Of a stretch of 61,168 bases of DNA, positions 41,974 through 52,171 are shown piece after piece. Each line of letters begins with the position of its first letter. Position 1 is the stretch's first letter. Origin of the DNA: Pseudomonas mandelii (GTDB taxonomy: Bacteria; Pseudomonadota; Gammaproteobacteria; Pseudomonadales; Pseudomonadaceae); contig NZ_RCZA01000018.1 in NCBI RefSeq assembly GCF_006438925.1, positions 1 through 61,168 of the forward strand, read 5' to 3'. The notes below the pieces were generated by a model. The model did no database searches and was not told the origin of the DNA. It worked only from the letters and a program-made list of their open reading frames with translations. The position numbers were made by a program, and so were the translations under genes.

Positions 41974-43290
41974 ATGCGCATCAGCATATTTGGTTTGGGT
42001 TACGTCGGCGCAGTATGTGCCGGTTGCCTGTCTGCACGGGGCCATGACGTCGTTGGCGTCGATGTTGCCAAAGACAAAATCGATATGATCAACGCCGGTA
42101 AATCGCCGATCGTTGAACCGGGTCTGGGCGAGCTTCTGCAGAAGGGTATCGAGACGGGCAAATTGCGCGGCACGACCAACTTCGCCGAAGCGATTCGCGA
42201 CACCGACCTGTCGATGATCTGCGTCGGCACGCCGAGCAAGAAGAACGGCGACCTGGAACTGAACTACATCGAAGCTGTGTGCCGCGAGATCGGTTTTGTC
42301 CTGCGTGACAAGACCACCCGTCACACCATCGTGGTTCGCAGCACCGTACTGCCAGGCACTGTGGCAAACGTAGTGATCCCGATCCTCGAAGACTGCTCCG
42401 GCAAGAAAGCCGGTGTCGACTTCGGTGTTGCAGTGAACCCTGAGTTCCTGCGTGAAAGCACCGCGATCGCCGACTACGACCTGCCGCCAATGACCGTTAT
42501 CGGCGAGTTCGACAAGGCTTCGGGCGACGTTCTGCAATCGCTGTACGAAGAACTCGACGCGCCGATCATCCGCAAGGACATCGCCGTCGCCGAGATGATC
42601 AAGTACACCTGCAACGTGTGGCACGCCACCAAGGTGACCTTCGCCAACGAGATCGGCAACATCGCCAAGGCTGTCGGCGTCGATGGTCGCGAAGTGATGG
42701 AAGTGGTCTGCCAGGACAAGACGCTGAACCTGTCCCAGTACTACATGCGCCCTGGTTTCGCGTTCGGCGGTTCCTGCCTGCCGAAGGACGTTCGCGCCCT
42801 GACCTACCGCGCCGGCTCCCTGGACGTGGAAGCACCGCTGCTCAACTCGCTGATGCGCAGTAACGAGTCCCAGGTGCAGAACGCCTTCGACATCGTCTCC
42901 AGCCACGGCAAACGCAAAGTCGCCCTGCTGGGTCTGAGCTTCAAGGCCGGTACTGACGACCTGCGCGAAAGCCCGCTGGTTGATCTGGCGGAAATGCTGA
43001 TCGGCAAGGGCTACGACCTGAGCATCTACGACACCAACGTCGAATACGCCCGTGTCCACGGTGCGAACAAGGATTACATCGAGTCGAAGATCCCTCACGT
43101 CTCGTCCTTGCTCAACGCCGATTTCGACGACGTGATCAACAACTCCGACGTGATCATCCTTGGTAACCGTGACGAGAAATTCCGCGCCCTGGCGCAGAAC
43201 GCTCCACACGGCAAGCAAGTGATCGACCTGGTCGGTTTCATGTCCCAAGCCACCAGCGTGAGTGGCCGGACTGAAGGCATCTGCTGGTAA
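41974..43290 (+). CDS. algD: GDP-mannose 6-dehydrogenase
   Basis: This 438-aa enzyme has an N-terminal Rossmann NAD site (ISIFGLGYVGAVCAGCL), the catalytic cysteine in GGSCLPKDVRAL near residue 268, and a C-terminal UDP/GDP-binding domain (LLGLSFKAGTDDLRESP). It oxidises GDP-mannose to GDP-mannuronate, the committed alginate step. AGAGG precedes ATG 41974. It is the first gene of the cluster and carries its main promoter. Confidence 0.97.
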   Translation: MRISIFGLGYVGAVCAGCLSARGHDVVGVDVAKDKIDMINAGKSPIVEPGLGELLQKGIETGKLRGTTNFAEAIRDTDLSMICVGTPSKKNGDLELNYIEAVCREIGFVLRDKTTRHTIVVRSTVLPGTVANVVIPILEDCSGKKAGVDFGVAVNPEFLRESTAIADYDLPPMTVIGEFDKASGDVLQSLYEELDAPIIRKDIAVAEMIKYTCNVWHATKVTFANEIGNIAKAVGVDGREVMEVVCQDKTLNLSQYYMRPGFAFGGSCLPKDVRALTYRAGSLDVEAPLLNSLMRSNESQVQNAFDIVSSHGKRKVALLGLSFKAGTDDLRESPLVDLAEMLIGKGYDLSIYDTNVEYARVHGANKDYIESKIPHVSSLLNADFDDVINNSDVIILGNRDEKFRALAQNAPHGKQVIDLVGFMSQATSVSGRTEGICW

Positions 43291-43297
43291 TGCGGTC

Positions 43298-43394
43298 GTA
43301 GGAGCTGTCGAGTGAAACGAGGCTGCGATCTTTCCAGGTCCACTTGAGTTTCAAGCGAAAGATCAAAAGATCGCAGGCTTCGCCAGCTCCTACA
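43298..43394. repeat. Palindromic repeat pair between algD and alg8
   Basis: A diverged GTAGGAGCTGTCGAG...GCTGCGATCTT element (43298-43332) faces a second member AAGATCGCAGGCTTCGCCAGCTCCTAC (43367-43393). They fill most of the 200-bp gap within the alginate operon and would form hairpins in the mRNA just after algD. Confidence 0.75.
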
Positions 43395-43491
43395 GGATTT
43401 CTGGCGTCATCCAGACCGGATGTCGCCAGTTTTCGTAAGCCTGCCTTAACCCCATCGGGCCACCCCACAGGCTCGCCCGAGATAGAGACGG

Positions 43492-44982
43492 ATGCAGATT
43501 ATGCACAGGCTAAAGCACGGCCTACTTCAGGTCGCCGGTTGGCTGTTTTACCTAAGTTTATTGATGGGCATCGCCATGGCGTTGCCTGCGTCCACGTTCG
43601 ACTCCGAGTCGAAGGACTTCATCTTCCTGATCGGTATCGTCGGTATCTGGCGCTACTCGATGGGTGCTACGCACTTTCTGCGCGGCATGCTGTTTCTGTA
43701 CGTGGTCTACCCGCACCTGCGGCGCAAAGTGCGCAAGCTGGGTAAAACGGCAGACCCGTCCCATGTGTTTCTGATGGTCACCAGTTTTCGTATCGACGCG
43801 CTGACCACCGCCCAGGTCTACGCCTCGGTGATTCGCGAAGCGATCGACTGCGGACTGCCGACCACCATGGTCTGCTCCATCGTGGAAATGTCCGATGAGA
43901 AGCTGGTGAAAAGCCTCTGGACCAAAATGAATCCACCGGCTCGCGTCAAGCTCGACTTCGTGCGCATTCCCGGCACCGGCAAGCGTGACGGCCTGGCCTA
44001 CGGTTTCCGCGCCATCTCCCGCCACCTGCCGGACGATCGCGCAGTGGTTGCAGTGATCGATGGCGACACCGTGCTCGCCGAAGGCGTCGTGCTCAAGACC
44101 GTGCCGTGGTTCCAGCTGTTCGGCAATGTCGGCGGCCTGACCACCAACGAGTTCTGCGAAGTGCGCGGCGGCTACATCATGAGCGAGTGGCACAAACTGC
44201 GATTCGCCCAGCGCCACATCAACATGTGCTCGATGGCCCTGTCCAAGCGCGTGCTGACCATGACCGGACGGATGTCGGTATTCCGCGCCACTGTGGTGAC
44301 CAACCCGGACTTCATCGCCGACGTGGAAAGCGACTCGCTGCAACACTGGCGCCTGGGTCGCTTCAAGTTCCTCACCGGTGATGACAAGTCGAGCTGGTTC
44401 AGCTTGATGCGCCTGGGCTACGACACGTTTTATGTGCCGGACGCCGCCATTCACACCGTGGAACACCCACCGGAAAAAAGCTTCATCAAGGCCAGTCGCA
44501 AATTGATGTTCCGCTGGTACGGCAACAACCTGCGGCAGAACTCCCGCGCCTTGGGCCTGGGGATGAAACGTCTCGGCCTGTTCACTTCGGTGGTGCTGTT
44601 CGACCAGCGTGTGTCGATGTGGACGTCGCTGCTGGGCCTGACCGTCGCGCTCATCGCCACCTTCAAGTACGGCGTTGCGTTCATCCTGGTTTACCTGCTG
44701 TGGATCGGCATTACCCGCCTGATCCTGACCGTGCTGCTGTCTTTGTCCGGTCACACGATCGGCCCGGCCTACCCTGCGATTCTCTATTACAACCAGATCG
44801 TCGGCGCGCTGGTGAAAATCTACGTGTTCTTCCGCCTCGACCGACAGTCCTGGAGTCGCCAGCCCACTTCCCTGACCCGTGATCTCGCCAGCTTTCAAGG
44901 TTGGTTCAACACTTGGTCGTCTCGGACCATGACCTTCTCCGCCGGCAGCATTTTTGTTGCTGTGCTGCTGATGATGGTCTGA
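43492..44982 (+). CDS. alg8: Alginate polymerase, glycosyltransferase family 2
   Basis: This 496-aa inner-membrane GT2 enzyme has N-terminal transmembrane helices, a cytoplasmic catalytic domain with VAVIDGDTVLAEG (metal-binding DxD), ADVESDSLQHWRL (acceptor/catalytic acidic residues) and FRWYGNNLRQNSR, and C-terminal helices. It polymerises mannuronate from GDP-mannuronate and exports it with Alg44. ATG 43492 or 43501 could be the start. Confidence 0.96.
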   Translation: MQIMHRLKHGLLQVAGWLFYLSLLMGIAMALPASTFDSESKDFIFLIGIVGIWRYSMGATHFLRGMLFLYVVYPHLRRKVRKLGKTADPSHVFLMVTSFRIDALTTAQVYASVIREAIDCGLPTTMVCSIVEMSDEKLVKSLWTKMNPPARVKLDFVRIPGTGKRDGLAYGFRAISRHLPDDRAVVAVIDGDTVLAEGVVLKTVPWFQLFGNVGGLTTNEFCEVRGGYIMSEWHKLRFAQRHINMCSMALSKRVLTMTGRMSVFRATVVTNPDFIADVESDSLQHWRLGRFKFLTGDDKSSWFSLMRLGYDTFYVPDAAIHTVEHPPEKSFIKASRKLMFRWYGNNLRQNSRALGLGMKRLGLFTSVVLFDQRVSMWTSLLGLTVALIATFKYGVAFILVYLLWIGITRLILTVLLSLSGHTIGPAYPAILYYNQIVGALVKIYVFFRLDRQSWSRQPTSLTRDLASFQGWFNTWSSRTMTFSAGSIFVAVLLMMV

Positions 44983-45017
44983 CCGAACTCGCCTGAATTA
45001 ACTAGGAAATCGTCCAT

Positions 45018-46187
45018 ATGAATACCGCCGTCAACGCCAACGTAGTGCATGAATCAGAAGCCCAGCGTCAGCACGCCCGGGTAAAAATCCCGGCCAAGCT
45101 GCGCTTCTACGGTCCTGACCGGACCCCGGTAGAAGCTCGGGTCATCGACCTTTCCGCTGGCGGCCTGGCTTTCAATGCCGGTCAGCTGCCTCTGAAAGTC
45201 GGCGACGTGTACAAGGCTCGCCTGCAGTTCGTCATCGATAACCTCGGCCTGGCCATGGACGTCGAGTTACTGGTGCGCTCCCACGACCGCGAAACCGGTC
45301 GTACCGGTTGCCAGTTCCAGAACCTCGAATCCCAGGATATTTCCACCCTGCGCCACCTGATCACTTCGCACCTGGCCGGCGACATCGTCACCATGGGTGA
45401 AGTGCTGGCCACCCTGCAACGCGACAACTTCACCAAAGCGCGCAAGGACAAGGATGGCGGCCACGGCATGACCCCGTTCGGTCGCCTGCGTGCAGTGACC
45501 TTCAGCCTCGCGATTTTCCTCGTCGGTCTGACGGCATTCGGCTTCATCTTCAAGTCGGTGTACGGCATGTACTTCGTCAGCCACGCCCAGGCCGGTCTGG
45601 TCAGCGTAGCGGGCATGAACATCACCATGCCGCGCGACGGCACGGTGCAGAGCCTGATCAAGGCCGACGGCGTTGCCGCCAAAGGCGCGCCGCTGGCAAC
45701 CTTCAGCACCAGCATGCTCGATGTGCTCAAGGGCCATCTTGACGACAATCAACTACAACCGGCCAAGGTTGAAGAACTGTTCGGCAAGCAAATGACCGGC
45801 ACCCTGACGTCGCCGTGCGATTGCACCGTAGCGCAGCAAATGGTCGCCAACGGTCAGTACGCCAGCAAGGGCGACGTGATCTTCCAACTGGTGCCGCGTA
45901 ACAGCGAAGCCAACGTTGAAGCGCGCTTCACCTATCGCCAGTTCGGCGACGTGCTGCCGGGCAGCTCGGTCAGCTTCCAGATCGCCGGCGAAGACAAAAC
46001 CCGCTCCGGCACGATCGTCAGCAGCACCAGCCTGAAAAGCGCCGACCTGTCGTCCGACATCCGCGTGATGATCAAGCCTGACGAGCCGCTGGACAGCAAA
46101 TTCGCCGGTCGCCCGGTTGAAGTCAACGCCACCCGTGGTCCGAACCTGAACTGGCTGATCGACAAAGCCATGGCCGCCGGTCGTTAA
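45018..46187 (+). CDS. alg44: Alginate co-polymerase, PilZ c-di-GMP receptor
   Basis: This 389-aa protein begins with a cytoplasmic PilZ domain (QHARVKIPAKLRF and DLSAGGLAF hold the c-di-GMP residues), then a single transmembrane helix near residue 170 and a periplasmic HlyD-like domain. c-di-GMP binding to Alg44 activates Alg8. It lies 35 nt after alg8. Confidence 0.95.
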   Translation: MNTAVNANVVHESEAQRQHARVKIPAKLRFYGPDRTPVEARVIDLSAGGLAFNAGQLPLKVGDVYKARLQFVIDNLGLAMDVELLVRSHDRETGRTGCQFQNLESQDISTLRHLITSHLAGDIVTMGEVLATLQRDNFTKARKDKDGGHGMTPFGRLRAVTFSLAIFLVGLTAFGFIFKSVYGMYFVSHAQAGLVSVAGMNITMPRDGTVQSLIKADGVAAKGAPLATFSTSMLDVLKGHLDDNQLQPAKVEELFGKQMTGTLTSPCDCTVAQQMVANGQYASKGDVIFQLVPRNSEANVEARFTYRQFGDVLPGSSVSFQIAGEDKTRSGTIVSSTSLKSADLSSDIRVMIKPDEPLDSKFAGRPVEVNATRGPNLNWLIDKAMAAGR

Positions 46188-46198
46188 AAAAAGAGGAC

Positions 46199-47605
46199 AT
46201 GCCCGTGACTAGCCCACTCAGAATCCTGCCAGTCCCGCTGACTCTGGCCATGGCAATTGCCCTGGCCGGATGCGCCGGCCTGCCCGACCAGCGTCTGGCC
46301 AACGAAGCCCTCAAGCGCGGTGATACCACGCTGGCGGCGCAGAATTACCAGCAACTGGCAGACCTGGGCTACAGCGAAGCACAGGTTGGCCTCGCCGATA
46401 TCCAGGTCGACAGCCGTGACCCGGCGCAGATCAAGAAAGCCGAGGCGACTTATCGCGCTGCGGCCAGTGTCTCGCCGCGAGCTCAGGCTCGCCTGGGTCG
46501 TCTGCTGGTGGCCAAACCCGGCTCCACCGAAGCCGAACAGCACGAAGCCGAAGGCCTGTTGAAAAAAGCCTCGGCCAATGGTGAAGGCAACACCCTGATC
46601 CCGCTGGCGATGCTGTACCTGCAATACCCGCACAGTTTCCCGAACGTCAACGCGCAACAGCAGATCAGCCAATGGCGCGCCGAAGGCAAGCCGGAAGCGG
46701 GTCTGGCCCAAGTGCTGCTCTATCGCACCCAGGGCACTTACGACCAGCACCTGGACGAAGTGGAGACGATCTGCAAAGCCGCGTTGAACACCACCGACAT
46801 CTGCTACGTCGAACTGGCCACGGTCTATCAGAAAAAAGCCCAGCCAGAGAAACAGGCCGAGCTGATCAAGCAAATGCAAGCCGCTCAGGCTCGCGGCGCG
46901 GTTTCCGCCCAGCGGGTGGACAGCGTGGCCCGCGTACTGGGCGATGCATCCCTGGGCACGACCGACGAGAAAACCGCCCAGTCGCTGCTCGAAGGCATCG
47001 CACCCGGCTACCCCGCTTCCTGGGTCAGCCTGGCGCAGCTGCTCTACGACTTCCCGGAACTGGGTGACGTCGACTTGATGATGAAGTACCTGGACAACGG
47101 CCGCGCCGCCGACCAGCCGCGCGCTGAACTGTTGCTGGGCAAGCTCTACTACGAAGGCAAAATGGTGCCGGCCGACGCGAAGGTCGCCGAAGAACACTTC
47201 AAGAAAGCCGTCGACAGAGAAGTGGCCGCCGATTACTACCTCGGCCAGATCTACCGTCGCGGTTACCTGGGCAAGGTCTATTCGCAGAAAGCGCTGGACC
47301 ACCTGCTCAAGGCTGCGCGTAACGGCCAGAACAGCGCCGACTTCGCCATTGCCCAACTGTTCTCCCAAGGCAAGGGCACCCGGCCCGACCCGCTTAACGC
47401 TTATGTCTTCAGCCAATTGGCCAAAGCCCAGAACACCCCGCAAGCCACCGAGCTTGCACAAACACTTGAAGCCCAACTGCCGCCTGCCCAGCTCGCCGAG
47501 GCCCAACGCCTGTTGAAACAAGAACAGGCCGTTCGTGGTGCCTTGAGTCAGAACACGCTGGAACTGCATGCCCTGGAAGAAGAAGACGGCGAGGAATCCC
47601 TATGA
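46199..47605 (+). CDS. algK: Alginate outer-membrane scaffold lipoprotein
   Basis: This 468-aa lipoprotein has the lipobox ALAGC near residue 21, then a chain of TPR/Sel1-like helical repeats (ANEALKRGDTTLAAQNYQQL and many after). AlgK helps place AlgE in the outer membrane and protects the polymer in the periplasm. It overlaps algE by 4 nt. Confidence 0.95.
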   Translation: MPVTSPLRILPVPLTLAMAIALAGCAGLPDQRLANEALKRGDTTLAAQNYQQLADLGYSEAQVGLADIQVDSRDPAQIKKAEATYRAAASVSPRAQARLGRLLVAKPGSTEAEQHEAEGLLKKASANGEGNTLIPLAMLYLQYPHSFPNVNAQQQISQWRAEGKPEAGLAQVLLYRTQGTYDQHLDEVETICKAALNTTDICYVELATVYQKKAQPEKQAELIKQMQAAQARGAVSAQRVDSVARVLGDASLGTTDEKTAQSLLEGIAPGYPASWVSLAQLLYDFPELGDVDLMMKYLDNGRAADQPRAELLLGKLYYEGKMVPADAKVAEEHFKKAVDREVAADYYLGQIYRRGYLGKVYSQKALDHLLKAARNGQNSADFAIAQLFSQGKGTRPDPLNAYVFSQLAKAQNTPQATELAQTLEAQLPPAQLAEAQRLLKQEQAVRGALSQNTLELHALEEEDGEESL

Positions 47606-49089
47606 AGTTGAATCCATTCGTTAAGGCCGGTATTGGCCTGTCATTCGCCCTGCTGTGGTCGTGCCCGACCCTGGCGGCCCTGACGGAAAGCAAGAACTAC
47701 GGCCTTGACGTGAAAGTCACCGCACAGTCCGAAGACGACACTGACCTCGGTACGGCGAGCGGCGGCGACGTCAACGGCGTCGGCCTCGATTTGCGTCCAT
47801 GGATTTATGGCGAGAGCGGTGCATGGAGCGCCTATGCCATGGGGCAGGCCGTGACGGCCACCGACATCATCGAGACGGACACCCTGCAACAGTCCGACAG
47901 CAACGGCACCCAGTCCACCGATAGCGGTGATCGCAAAACCAAGAAAAACTACCTGGCGATGCGTGAGTTCTGGGTCGGCTACCGCGGCCTGACGCCCTAC
48001 CCCGGCGAGATGCTCAAGCTCGGGCGCCAGCGCCTGCACAACGACGACGGTCAATGGCGCGACACCAACATCGAAGCGCTGAACTGGACCTTCGACACCA
48101 CCCTGTTGCGCGCCAACGCCGGTGTCGCCGAACGCTTCAGCGAATACCGTACCGACCTCACCGAGCTGGCCCCAAAAGACAAGGATCGCCTGCACGCCTA
48201 CGCCGATGCGTCGTATCAGTGGACCCCGGGCAACTGGGTCGGCATTCGCGGTCATCACACCCACGATGACGGCAAGCTCGACTACGCGCAGCCAGGTGTT
48301 CCCGCCGATTCCCTGGACAAGAAACAGAATGGCGACATCAGCTGGCTCGGCCTTACCGCCGACAGCGATGCCTACAACTGGCGCAACACCAACACCGTCA
48401 ACTACTGGGGCAGCGTCACCGGCATGAGCGGCGACCGCGACAAGGTCAACCCGCTGAACGCCGACGGCACCGCGCCGGCCCAAGCCAAGACCAGCGGCGA
48501 CGTCGACGGCTGGGCCACTGACCTGGGCGTGCGTCTGCGCCTGGATCCGCAATGGCAAGTCGGTGCAGCGTATGCCCGCGCCAGCGCCAATTACGAACAG
48601 AACGGCCTGGAAAGCAACCGTTCAAACTACACCGGTACGCGCTCGCGTGTTCACCGTTTCGGCGAGGCTTTCCGCGGCGAAATGCAAAACATGCAGTCCG
48701 CCACTCTGTTCGGTTCGTGGATGCTCAACGATGAATACGACGCCAGTGTGATCTACCACAAATTCTGGCGTGTCGACGGTAACAAGCCAGTCGGCAGCAA
48801 TGGCATCAACGCCGTCGAGAACAACACCGACGACGCGACCGGCGCGATTCTTTCCAGCACGTCCCTGCCGCTGGAAGACGGTAGCAAGGACCTCGGCCAG
48901 GAAATGGACGTGGTCGTCACCAAGTACTTCAAGCAAGGCCTGCTGCCCGCCTCCTTGAGCCAGTCGATCGATGAGCCTTCGGCCCTGGTGCGGTTGCGTG
49001 GCGGTGTGTTCAAGCCCGGCGATGCGTATGGCAAAGGCGTCGACTCGTACATGCACCGCGCGTTTATCGACGTGATCTGGCGCTTCTGA
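47602..49089 (+). CDS. algE: Alginate export outer-membrane beta-barrel
   Basis: This 495-aa protein has a signal peptide (MKLNPFVKAGIGLSFALLWS) and a beta-rich barrel that ends in the typical aromatic DVIWRF. AlgE is an 18-stranded, anion-selective porin for alginate. It overlaps algK at its start. Confidence 0.95.
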   Translation: MKLNPFVKAGIGLSFALLWSCPTLAALTESKNYGLDVKVTAQSEDDTDLGTASGGDVNGVGLDLRPWIYGESGAWSAYAMGQAVTATDIIETDTLQQSDSNGTQSTDSGDRKTKKNYLAMREFWVGYRGLTPYPGEMLKLGRQRLHNDDGQWRDTNIEALNWTFDTTLLRANAGVAERFSEYRTDLTELAPKDKDRLHAYADASYQWTPGNWVGIRGHHTHDDGKLDYAQPGVPADSLDKKQNGDISWLGLTADSDAYNWRNTNTVNYWGSVTGMSGDRDKVNPLNADGTAPAQAKTSGDVDGWATDLGVRLRLDPQWQVGAAYARASANYEQNGLESNRSNYTGTRSRVHRFGEAFRGEMQNMQSATLFGSWMLNDEYDASVIYHKFWRVDGNKPVGSNGINAVENNTDDATGAILSSTSLPLEDGSKDLGQEMDVVVTKYFKQGLLPASLSQSIDEPSALVRLRGGVFKPGDAYGKGVDSYMHRAFIDVIWRF

Positions 49090-49115
49090 TGCGAACCGCT
49101 AAGGGAGTTCCTGAC

Positions 49116-50705
49116 ATGAACAGTCCGAAGAGAGGCTCAATAACCTTGCTGGCCGGCGCGATGTTGCTGGCCAGCACGGCAGCCTTCGCCACAGTGGAGC
49201 CGGCCTCGCCCGTTCAAAAAGGGCAACCGGCGACCATTGCAAAAGGGTTGCAACAGGCCAAGACCTACACCGTCAGCAGCGCCCCGACTGCGCCGCTGGA
49301 GCTGGCCAAGCCGAAACTGCCGGACACCTCCGGCTACACCGCCGAAGCCATCGCCGCGAAAGTCGTGCGCACCAAGCCCGGCAAAATCAGCGTGCGCCGG
49401 ATGATGCAGGAAAACGCCCTGAAGGACTTCATCGGCGGCGATAACAAGATGGCCGAATGGGTCGTGCGTCAGCACGGTATCCCACAGGCGATTTTCATCG
49501 ACGACGGCTACATGAACCTCAAGGATCTGGCCAAGAAAGTACCCAAGCAGTACTTCAGCGAAACCTCGCCGGGTGTGTTCCTGGCGAAGCTGCCGATCGT
49601 GGTGGGTGAGAAAGGCATCCTGGAAATCGACAAGCAGACCCAGGAACTGCGCCTGTCCCAAGAGGGAGGGTCGTTCCTGGTCAACGACGGCCAGTTGTTT
49701 GTGCGTGATACCAAAATCACTGGCTGGAGCGAGAAGGCAAACGGCCCGGCGGCCTTCAAGTCGCCGAAGGAATTCCGTCCGTTCCTGCTGTCCTGGGGCG
49801 GCACCCAGACCTACATCGCCAACAGCAAGATCGCCAGTTTCGGCTACGCCAACAGTAAGTCCTATGGCGTGAGTATTTCCCAATACACGCCGAACATGGC
49901 CAAGGTGCTCAAGCGCCCTGAACCGAGCGGCTGGATCGTCGGCTCCGAGTTCTCGGACATGTGGTACGGCTTCTACTGCTACGAAACCCGCGACTTTGTG
50001 GTCAAGGGCAACACCTACAAAGACAACATCGTCTACGGCATTGACCCGCATGACCGTTCCCACGGTCTGATCATTGCCGACAACACAGTGTTCGGGACCA
50101 AGAAGAAGCACGGGATCATTATTTCCCGTGAAGTAAACGACAGCTTCATCTTCAACAACCGCAGCTACGACAACAAATTGTCGGGCCTGGTGATCGACCG
50201 TAACAGCGTCAACAACCTGATCGCCTACAACGAGATCTACAAGAACCACACTGACGGCATCACCCTCTACGAGAGTGCCGACAATCTGCTGTGGGGTAAC
50301 AAGGTGATCAGCAACCGACGCCACGGCATCCGGATTCGTAACAGCGTGAACATCCGCCTCTACGAAAACCTGTCCATGGCCAACGGCCTGACCGGCGTCT
50401 ACGGGCACATCAAGGACCTGAGCGACACCGACCGGGACATCAAGCTCGACCCATTCGATGCCCAGGTGTCCCTGATCGTGGTCGGCGGCGAACTGGCCGG
50501 CAACGGCAGCGGCCCGCTGTCCATCGACTCGCCGTTGAGCGTGGAGTTGTATCGCGTGTCCATGCTCGCGCCGACCAAATCCAGCGGCATCAGCTTCTCG
50601 GGGATTCTCGGCGAACGCCAGGATGAAATTCTCGACCTGCTGGTGCGCCAGCAGAAAGCCGTGCTGATCGACCCTGTCGAACGCCAGACCAAACTGCGGG
50701 ACTGA
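49116..50705 (+). CDS. algG: Mannuronan C5-epimerase
   Basis: This 529-aa periplasmic enzyme has a signal peptide (SITLLAGAMLLASTAAFA) and a right-handed beta-helix of CASH repeats. The catalytic DPHD motif is present (YGIDPHDRSHGL). It converts mannuronate to guluronate in the polymer. ATG 49116 has AAGGGAG upstream; an in-frame ATG at 49089 precedes the signal. Confidence 0.96.
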   Translation: MNSPKRGSITLLAGAMLLASTAAFATVEPASPVQKGQPATIAKGLQQAKTYTVSSAPTAPLELAKPKLPDTSGYTAEAIAAKVVRTKPGKISVRRMMQENALKDFIGGDNKMAEWVVRQHGIPQAIFIDDGYMNLKDLAKKVPKQYFSETSPGVFLAKLPIVVGEKGILEIDKQTQELRLSQEGGSFLVNDGQLFVRDTKITGWSEKANGPAAFKSPKEFRPFLLSWGGTQTYIANSKIASFGYANSKSYGVSISQYTPNMAKVLKRPEPSGWIVGSEFSDMWYGFYCYETRDFVVKGNTYKDNIVYGIDPHDRSHGLIIADNTVFGTKKKHGIIISREVNDSFIFNNRSYDNKLSGLVIDRNSVNNLIAYNEIYKNHTDGITLYESADNLLWGNKVISNRRHGIRIRNSVNIRLYENLSMANGLTGVYGHIKDLSDTDRDIKLDPFDAQVSLIVVGGELAGNGSGPLSIDSPLSVELYRVSMLAPTKSSGISFSGILGERQDEILDLLVRQQKAVLIDPVERQTKLRD

Positions 50706-50715
50706 GGATAATTTT

Positions 50716-52164
50716 ATGCACCCACACTTGATCAAATTACTCAGCCTGTCGGCCCTGACCGCCGGCATTCTCGCGGCCAGCGCCGGCGCTCGTGCCGATG
50801 AAGCCAAAGCACCAGCCTTCAGTGCCGAACCGTGCTGCAACCTGTGTCCGGAAGCCCACGACGCGAAGAACTACACCACGCGTTACCAGCAGAACTTCAC
50901 CACGCTGGTGCAGGCCCAGGGCGACTGGTTGTTCCGTACGCAAGAAGACTTGCGCACCGAGTTCGACACCACCCCCGGCGGCTACAAACGCATGAAAGAA
51001 CTGCACGATGCGTTCAAGAGCAAAGGCATTGAACTGGTCATCGTTTACCAGCCGACCCGTGGTCTGGTGAACCGCAACAAGCTCAACCCGGAAGACAAGG
51101 CCAAGTACGATTTCGACAAGGCCTTGAAGAACTACAAGACCATGCTCGGGCGTTTCGCCGCCATGGGTTACACCGTGCCGGACCTGTCGCCGCTGACCAA
51201 CGAGTCGCTGCCTGACACCCTGCCGGCCCACGATTTCTACTTCCAGGGCGACCAACACTGGACGCCGTATGGCGCCCAGCGCACGGCGAAAATCGTCGGT
51301 GAGCAAATCAAGAAAATGCCGGCCTTTGCCGACGTGCCGAAGCGTGAATTCGAGAGCCATAAGTCGGGTCGTATGGGCAAGACCGGAACGTTACACAATA
51401 TGGCCGGTCAACTCTGTGGCACTAGCTACGCGATCCAGTACATGGATCAGTTCACCACCGAGCCGAAAGGCGAAGCAGCTGATGGCGATCTGTTCAGTGA
51501 TTCCGGCAATCCGGAAGTCACCCTGGTCGGTACCAGCCACAGTGGCAAGAACTACAACTTCGCCGGTTTCCTCGAAGAGGCCATCGGCGCCGACATCCTC
51601 AACGTGGCGTTCCCCGGCGGTGGCCTGGAAGGTTCGATGCTGCAGTACCTGGGCAGCGAAGAGTTCCAGAAGAAGCCGCCGAAGATTCTGATCTGGGAAT
51701 TCTCGCCGCTCTATCGCCTCGACCAGGAAACCATCTACCGCCAGATGATGGCGCTGCTGGACAACGGTTGCGAAGGAAAGGATGCACAGATGACCGGCAG
51801 CACCACGTTGAAACCGGGCAAGAACGAATTGATGGTCAACAGCAAGAACCTGAACCTGCAAAACAGCAGCCACCAGGTTGATATCCGCTTCGCCGATCCG
51901 TCGGTGAAAACTCTGCAAGCCACCCTCTGGTACATGAACGGTCGCCACGAGGACATCAAAATCGAAAAACCGGAAACTTCCGACACCGACGGGCGTTTCG
52001 CCTTTGAGTTGCGCACGGACGAAGACTGGGCCTCGCAGAATCTGCTGGCCGTCGAAATCCAGGGCCCTGAAGCAGGTGCCGCGGGACAGAAAGTCGAAGC
52101 GAAAATCTGCAAACGCAATGTGTTCCCTGGCGCTGGGCAGCGTACCGCCCAGACCGGGCAATGA
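50716..52164 (+). CDS. algX: Alginate O-acetyltransferase, SGNH hydrolase-like
   Basis: This 482-aa periplasmic protein has a signal peptide and an SGNH-type domain with the Asp-His pair GDQHWTPYG and the Ser in GTSHSGKNYNF. A C-terminal carbohydrate-binding module follows. AlgX is the enzyme that places acetyl groups on alginate. It lies 10 nt after algG. Confidence 0.95.
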   Translation: MHPHLIKLLSLSALTAGILAASAGARADEAKAPAFSAEPCCNLCPEAHDAKNYTTRYQQNFTTLVQAQGDWLFRTQEDLRTEFDTTPGGYKRMKELHDAFKSKGIELVIVYQPTRGLVNRNKLNPEDKAKYDFDKALKNYKTMLGRFAAMGYTVPDLSPLTNESLPDTLPAHDFYFQGDQHWTPYGAQRTAKIVGEQIKKMPAFADVPKREFESHKSGRMGKTGTLHNMAGQLCGTSYAIQYMDQFTTEPKGEAADGDLFSDSGNPEVTLVGTSHSGKNYNFAGFLEEAIGADILNVAFPGGGLEGSMLQYLGSEEFQKKPPKILIWEFSPLYRLDQETIYRQMMALLDNGCEGKDAQMTGSTTLKPGKNELMVNSKNLNLQNSSHQVDIRFADPSVKTLQATLWYMNGRHEDIKIEKPETSDTDGRFAFELRTDEDWASQNLLAVEIQGPEAGAAGQKVEAKICKRNVFPGAGQRTAQTGQ

Positions 52165-52171
52165 GGCAACT

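Noticed and set aside
41887..43248. 453-aa antisense frame over algD
   Set aside because: GC-rich codon shadow of algD with no start signal.
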